DNA of 15,388 nucleotides from an uncultured Arthrobacter sp. (GTDB lineage: Bacteria; Actinomycetota; Actinomycetes; Actinomycetales; Micrococcaceae), in the NCBI GenBank assembly GCA_937873245.1, contig CALMVY010000177.1, positions 1-15,388 of the forward strand, in the 5' to 3' direction. Under the pieces are notes generated by a model. The model was not told the DNA's origin, searched no databases, and saw only the letters and a program-made list of their open reading frames with translations. The position numbers and the translations under genes are program-made. Positions 12,834 to 15,388 of this stretch are shown piece by piece (the stretch's first letter is position 1; each line of letters starts with the position of its first letter).

Positions 12834-13760
12834 TCAGCGGCCCAGCTTGAGCCGCCGCCTGCGCGCCGGGAGGGGCCGCAGGCGCCCTTCCCCGGCCAGG
12901 AAGTAACGCGCAACAGCCCGGGGCAGCCGGATGCCGGGCCGGAGCGGGCTTTCGTGAAGCTGGCCCGGCAACACGGCGCACTCGATGGACGGGACGGCGG
13001 CGGCAAGCTGCCGCCCCGTCTCGGTGAAGTAGTCCGGGCTCCAGCTGCCGCTCAGCATCAGGGTCGGGATGGTCACGGACGCGAAGTCGGCCAGCTCGGC
13101 GTCGGCGTCCAGCACTGCCCGCATCTCCGCGACGGCAGTGGGGAGCAGATCGCGCATCTCGGCACCCATGCTGGTCCGTGCGGAGATGATGCTGAGCATC
13201 CGCAGCGCGCCCAGCGGAAGCTTGGAGACGGGCCCGCCCACCTCAATGCCCTGGACCAGGTGCGCCCAGGCGTCGTCGAGTTCCCCTGCGGCCAGGGAAC
13301 GTTCCAGTTCGGGCCGCCAGCGGTGGGTGAGGTTTCCGGAGAGGGACACGGCCGCGTCATAGGTCACCAGCCTGCGGATCGGCAGCGTCAGTGCCGCCTG
13401 CAGGGCCACGAAGCCGCCGTAGCTGTGCGCCACCACGTCGCTCGATCCCGTTTCCCGCATCACAGTGGCCAGATCGCCGACCTCCGTGGCCGCCGAGTAG
13501 CCGGCCGGTTGCGGGGAGGAACCGGCGCGCCCGCGCCGGTTGTAGCAATGCACCGGGCGGCCCAGCAGGCGGCTGATGTTCCGCGCGAACGGGCGGTACA
13601 GTGCGGCCGTGATCATGGTGCCGTGCACGACGACGATGCCCGGCCCGGGCGCTGGGCGGCCCGCCGGACCTTCCGCCGGGGCCGGTCCGGCAGGCGGGCG
13701 GAACGATTGCAGCTCGAGGTGACCCTCGCCGTCGTCGGTGTTGATGGTCCGCGTCTCCAC
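12834..13760 (-). CDS. Alpha/beta-fold hydrolase 2
   Basis: This 308-aa alpha/beta hydrolase is a paralogue of hydrolase 1. It keeps the HG oxyanion motif (His46-Gly47 in VVVHGTM), the NRRGRAGSSPQP block (74-85), nucleophile Ser113 in AHSYGG, and probable catalytic His269 in LPGQLHE. As in its relative, the canonical acid position (GSWSP, 238-242) holds Ser241; Asp135 in TYDAAV, 22 residues after the nucleophile in both proteins, is the likely acid. A Pro/Ala/Gly insertion (about 22-40) and a basic C-terminal tail of about 20 residues (RRRRLKLGR) are extra. The start is GTG at 13760, 6 nt after TAGACT, suggesting a leaderless mRNA. It is divergent from lysS and precedes tdk. No substrate can be assigned; esterase, lipase or haloperoxidase-like roles are all possible. 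Confidence 0.84.
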   Translation of the reverse strand: METRTINTDDGEGHLELQSFRPPAGPAPAEGPAGRPAPGPGIVVVHGTMITAALYRPFARNISRLLGRPVHCYNRRGRAGSSPQPAGYSAATEVGDLATVMRETGSSDVVAHSYGGFVALQAALTLPIRRLVTYDAAVSLSGNLTHRWRPELERSLAAGELDDAWAHLVQGIEVGGPVSKLPLGALRMLSIISARTSMGAEMRDLLPTAVAEMRAVLDADAELADFASVTIPTLMLSGSWSPDYFTETGRQLAAAVPSIECAVLPGQLHESPLRPGIRLPRAVARYFLAGEGRLRPLPARRRRLKLGR

Positions 13761-13766
13761 AACCTG

Positions 13767-13772
13767 AGTCTA
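13767..13772 (-). promoter_or_regulatory. -10 element TAGACT for leaderless hydrolase 2
   Basis: Read on the minus strand, TAGACT is followed by six bases and then the GTG start at 13760. This is the same spacing, and nearly the same hexamer, as at hydrolase 1 (TAGGCT). The few bases between the two elements cannot hold a properly spaced Shine-Dalgarno. No -35 element is recognisable. Confidence 0.55.
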
Positions 13773-13799
13773 TTCCGCAGGGTCTCTTCCGTGGTGGGC

Positions 13800-13839
13800 T
13801 TTACCGGGCGGGACCTGCCCCGGCGGAATCCCCGGTAAA
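13800..13839. repeat. 9-bp inverted repeat in the divergent hydrolase 2 / lysS promoter region
   Basis: TTTACCGGG (13800-13808) and CCCGGTAAA (13831-13839) are perfect inverted copies 22 nt apart. Inside, CGGG (13809-13812) can pair with CCCG (13819-13822). The right arm overlaps the proposed lysS -10 (13836-13841). It may be an operator or, if transcribed, a hairpin. It lies upstream of both predicted transcription starts, which favours a DNA-binding site. Confidence 0.6.
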
Positions 13840-13841
13840 CT
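13836..13841 (+). promoter_or_regulatory. Candidate -10 (TAAACT) for lysS
   Basis: TAAACT fits the actinobacterial TANNNT -10 pattern and ends 8 nt before the GTG at 13850, so the transcript would be leaderless or have only one or two extra bases. It overlaps the TTG at 13841, which argues against that TTG as the start codon. No good -35 was found. Confidence 0.5.
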
Positions 13842-13849
13842 TGGGGATT

Positions 13850-15382
13850 GTGACTTCCCAAAACACCTCCGCCCCGAACACCGCCGCCGATTCCCACGAC
13901 GCCAGCGAACAGACGCGCATCCGCATGGAGAAGCGCGCCAAGCTGATCGAGCGCGGCATCGAGGCGTATCCGGTGGGTGTTGAACGCACGCATTCACTGG
14001 GTGACATCCGCGAAAAGTACGCGCACCTCCAGGCCGACGAGACCACGGGCGACGTCGTCGGGGTGACCGGCCGCATCGTCTTCATCCGCAACACCGGCAA
14101 GCTCTGCTTCGCCACCCTCCAGGAAGGCGGCGTTGACGGCAAGGCCGTTCGGCTGCAGGTCATGCTGAGCCTGGCCAACATCGGCGAGGACGCGCTCGCC
14201 GACTGGAAGGCCCTCGTGGACCTGGGCGACCACGTCTTCATCAACGGCGAGGTCATCTCCTCGCGGCGCGGCGAGCTCTCCGTCATGGCCGAGTCCTGGT
14301 CCATGGCGTCCAAGGCCCTGCGCCCGCTGCCCGTGCTGCATGCCGGCCTCAACGAGGAAACCCGCGTCCGCCAGCGCTATGTGGACCTCATCGTCCGCGA
14401 CGAGGCCCGCGAAATGGTCTACACCCGGGCCGCGATCACGCGGTCGATCCGCGAGACCCTGCACCGCCAGGGCTACGTCGAGGTGGAAACCCCGATGCTG
14501 CAGCTGGTCCACGGCGGCGCCACGGCCCGCCCCTTCGAGACGCACATGAACGCCTTCGACCAGAAAATGACCCTGCGGATCGCCACCGAGCTGTACCTCA
14601 AGCGCACCGTCGTCGGCGGAATCGACCGCGTCTACGACATGGGCCGCGTCTTCCGCAATGAGGGCGTCGACTCCACCCACAGCCCCGAATTCACCACCCT
14701 GGAAAGCTACGAGGCGTGGGCGGACCAGTTCGTGATGGCGGACCGGATCAAGGAACTCATCCTCGACGCCGCCGACGCCGCCGGCGTGGGCCGCGTGCTG
14801 CAGACCGAGGCCGGGGAGATCAACCTGGACGGCGACTGGGCGTGGATGGCGGTCTACCCGGGACTGTCCGACTTCGTGGGCCAGGACATCACTCCGGCGA
14901 CCCCCGTGGCCGAGCTCCTGGCGCTTGCCGCCAAGCACGAGGTGAAGGTGGACGCCAACTGGGACGCCGAGAAGCTCGTCGTGGAACTTTTCGGCGAGCT
15001 CGTCGAACCGACGTTGCTGAACCCGACCTTCGTCTACGATTACCCGCCGTCCGCCCAGCCGCTGGCCCGTCCGCACCGCGAGGACGGCCGCCTGATCGAA
15101 GCCTGGGACCTCATCATCGGCGGAATGGAACGCGGCACCGCCTTCTCCGAGCTGATCGACCCCGTTATCCAGCGCGAACGCCTGACCGAGCAATCACGCC
15201 ATGCGGCCGCCGGGGACGACGAGGCAATGCAGCTGGACGAGGACTTCCTGCGTGCCCTTGAGTACGGTGCTCCGCCGATGGGCGGAATCGGACTGGGGAT
15301 CGACCGGCTCGTCATGTTGTTCACGGGCGCCGGAATCCGCGAAACGATTCTCTTCCCGTTGCTTAAGCCGGGAGGGCACTGA
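13850..15382 (+). CDS. lysS: Lysyl-tRNA synthetase, class II
   Basis: LysS charges tRNA-Lys with lysine in the cytoplasm. The 510-aa protein has an N-terminal variable segment (about 1-20), an anticodon-binding OB domain (about 60-150, VVGVTGRIVFIRNTGKLCFATLQ) and a class II catalytic core. Motif 1 is seen in GYVEVETPMLQ (Pro215), motif 2 in FRNEGVDSTHSPEFTTLE (from 268, Arg269), and motif 3 in GGIGLGIDRLVM (478-489, Arg486). GTG at 13850 is preferred to the in-frame TTG at 13841, because the latter overlaps a probable -10 and the sequence VTSQNTS is the usual opening for relatives. The gene appears complete to the TGA at 15380-15382. It diverges from hydrolase 2. In mycobacteria lysS closes the same conserved block after panC-panD-coaX, so its position marks the far side of the synteny break. 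No KMSKS, so not class I. Confidence 0.96.
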   Translation: MTSQNTSAPNTAADSHDASEQTRIRMEKRAKLIERGIEAYPVGVERTHSLGDIREKYAHLQADETTGDVVGVTGRIVFIRNTGKLCFATLQEGGVDGKAVRLQVMLSLANIGEDALADWKALVDLGDHVFINGEVISSRRGELSVMAESWSMASKALRPLPVLHAGLNEETRVRQRYVDLIVRDEAREMVYTRAAITRSIRETLHRQGYVEVETPMLQLVHGGATARPFETHMNAFDQKMTLRIATELYLKRTVVGGIDRVYDMGRVFRNEGVDSTHSPEFTTLESYEAWADQFVMADRIKELILDAADAAGVGRVLQTEAGEINLDGDWAWMAVYPGLSDFVGQDITPATPVAELLALAAKHEVKVDANWDAEKLVVELFGELVEPTLLNPTFVYDYPPSAQPLARPHREDGRLIEAWDLIIGGMERGTAFSELIDPVIQRERLTEQSRHAAAGDDEAMQLDEDFLRALEYGAPPMGGIGLGIDRLVMLFTGAGIRETILFPLLKPGGH

Positions 15383-15388
15383 CCGTGG
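15371..15388 (+). promoter_or_regulatory. Probable ribosome site and start codon of the next gene
   Basis: GGAGGG at 15371-15376, inside the last codons of lysS, lies 8 nt before a GTG at 15385-15387, just past the lysS stop. This is the spacing expected for a coupled downstream gene. Only one base follows the GTG, so nothing can be said about the product. Confidence 0.4.

Noticed and set aside
12787..12981. Upstream extension of the tdk frame giving a 273-aa protein
   Set aside because: The extra 65 residues are Pro/Ala/Arg-rich, lie within hydrolase 2, and are not needed; TTG at 12786 has a good Shine-Dalgarno and gives the normal family length.
13841..13849. TTG at 13841 as the lysS start
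   Set aside because: It overlaps the candidate -10 TAAACT and has no Shine-Dalgarno. GTG at 13850 gives the expected N-terminus.
1..15388. Search for tRNA or rRNA genes, CRISPR arrays, transposases, integrases, phage or toxin-antitoxin genes
   Set aside because: None seen on either strand. The repeats found are few, short and intergenic, with no regular spacer pattern and no adjacent recombinase.

Overview
The window is GC-rich (roughly two-thirds G+C by eye) and densely coded. Gene content and protein wording point to a high-GC actinobacterium, most likely an Arthrobacter-type member of the Micrococcaceae. From memory, the order hpt - ftsH - folE - folP - folB - folK - DUF3180 - membrane proteins - DUF2520 - panC - ... 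- lysS matches the Mycobacterium tuberculosis block running from hpt (Rv3624c) to lysS (Rv3598c). No tRNA, rRNA, CRISPR array, transposase or phage gene was seen.

Layout. (1) 1-229: the 3' end of hpt, closed by a strong hairpin at 248-285. (2) 435-9504, plus strand: one long tightly packed run, ftsH, folE, folP, folB, folK, a DUF3180 membrane protein, a small and a large bacterial-PH-domain membrane protein (YdbS/YdbT-like), a Rossmann/DUF2520 protein and panC. Most junctions overlap or are under 20 nt apart, so it is probably one operon with translational coupling. (3) 9659-11173, plus strand: a 14-TM DHA2-type MFS exporter. Copies of a 14-nt repeat core lie on both sides of it, and a 63-nt imperfect hairpin separates it from the convergent genes. 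(4) 13760-11260, minus strand: alpha/beta hydrolase 2, thymidine kinase (tdk), alpha/beta hydrolase 1. The two hydrolases are paralogues with matching predicted leaderless -10 elements. (5) 13850-15382, plus strand: lysS, divergent from hydrolase 2, followed by a probable start signal for a further gene at the very end.

How the genes work together. FolE, FolB, FolK and FolP supply four steps of folate synthesis from GTP to dihydropteroate. PanC makes pantothenate, and the DUF2520 oxidoreductase beside it is a candidate pantothenate-pathway reductase. FtsH is the membrane quality-control protease. The DUF3180/PH/PH block has no assigned role in this setting. Compared with the mycobacterial order, panD and coaX are absent between panC and lysS; the exporter and the hydrolase/tdk group sit there instead, which marks that interval as the variable part of an otherwise conserved region.

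Nothing here is clearly a new biological system. The points most worth a second look are the repeat-and-hairpin structure around the exporter, the paired hydrolases with altered active-site motifs, the DUF2520-panC link, and the uncharacterised membrane block inside a vitamin operon.
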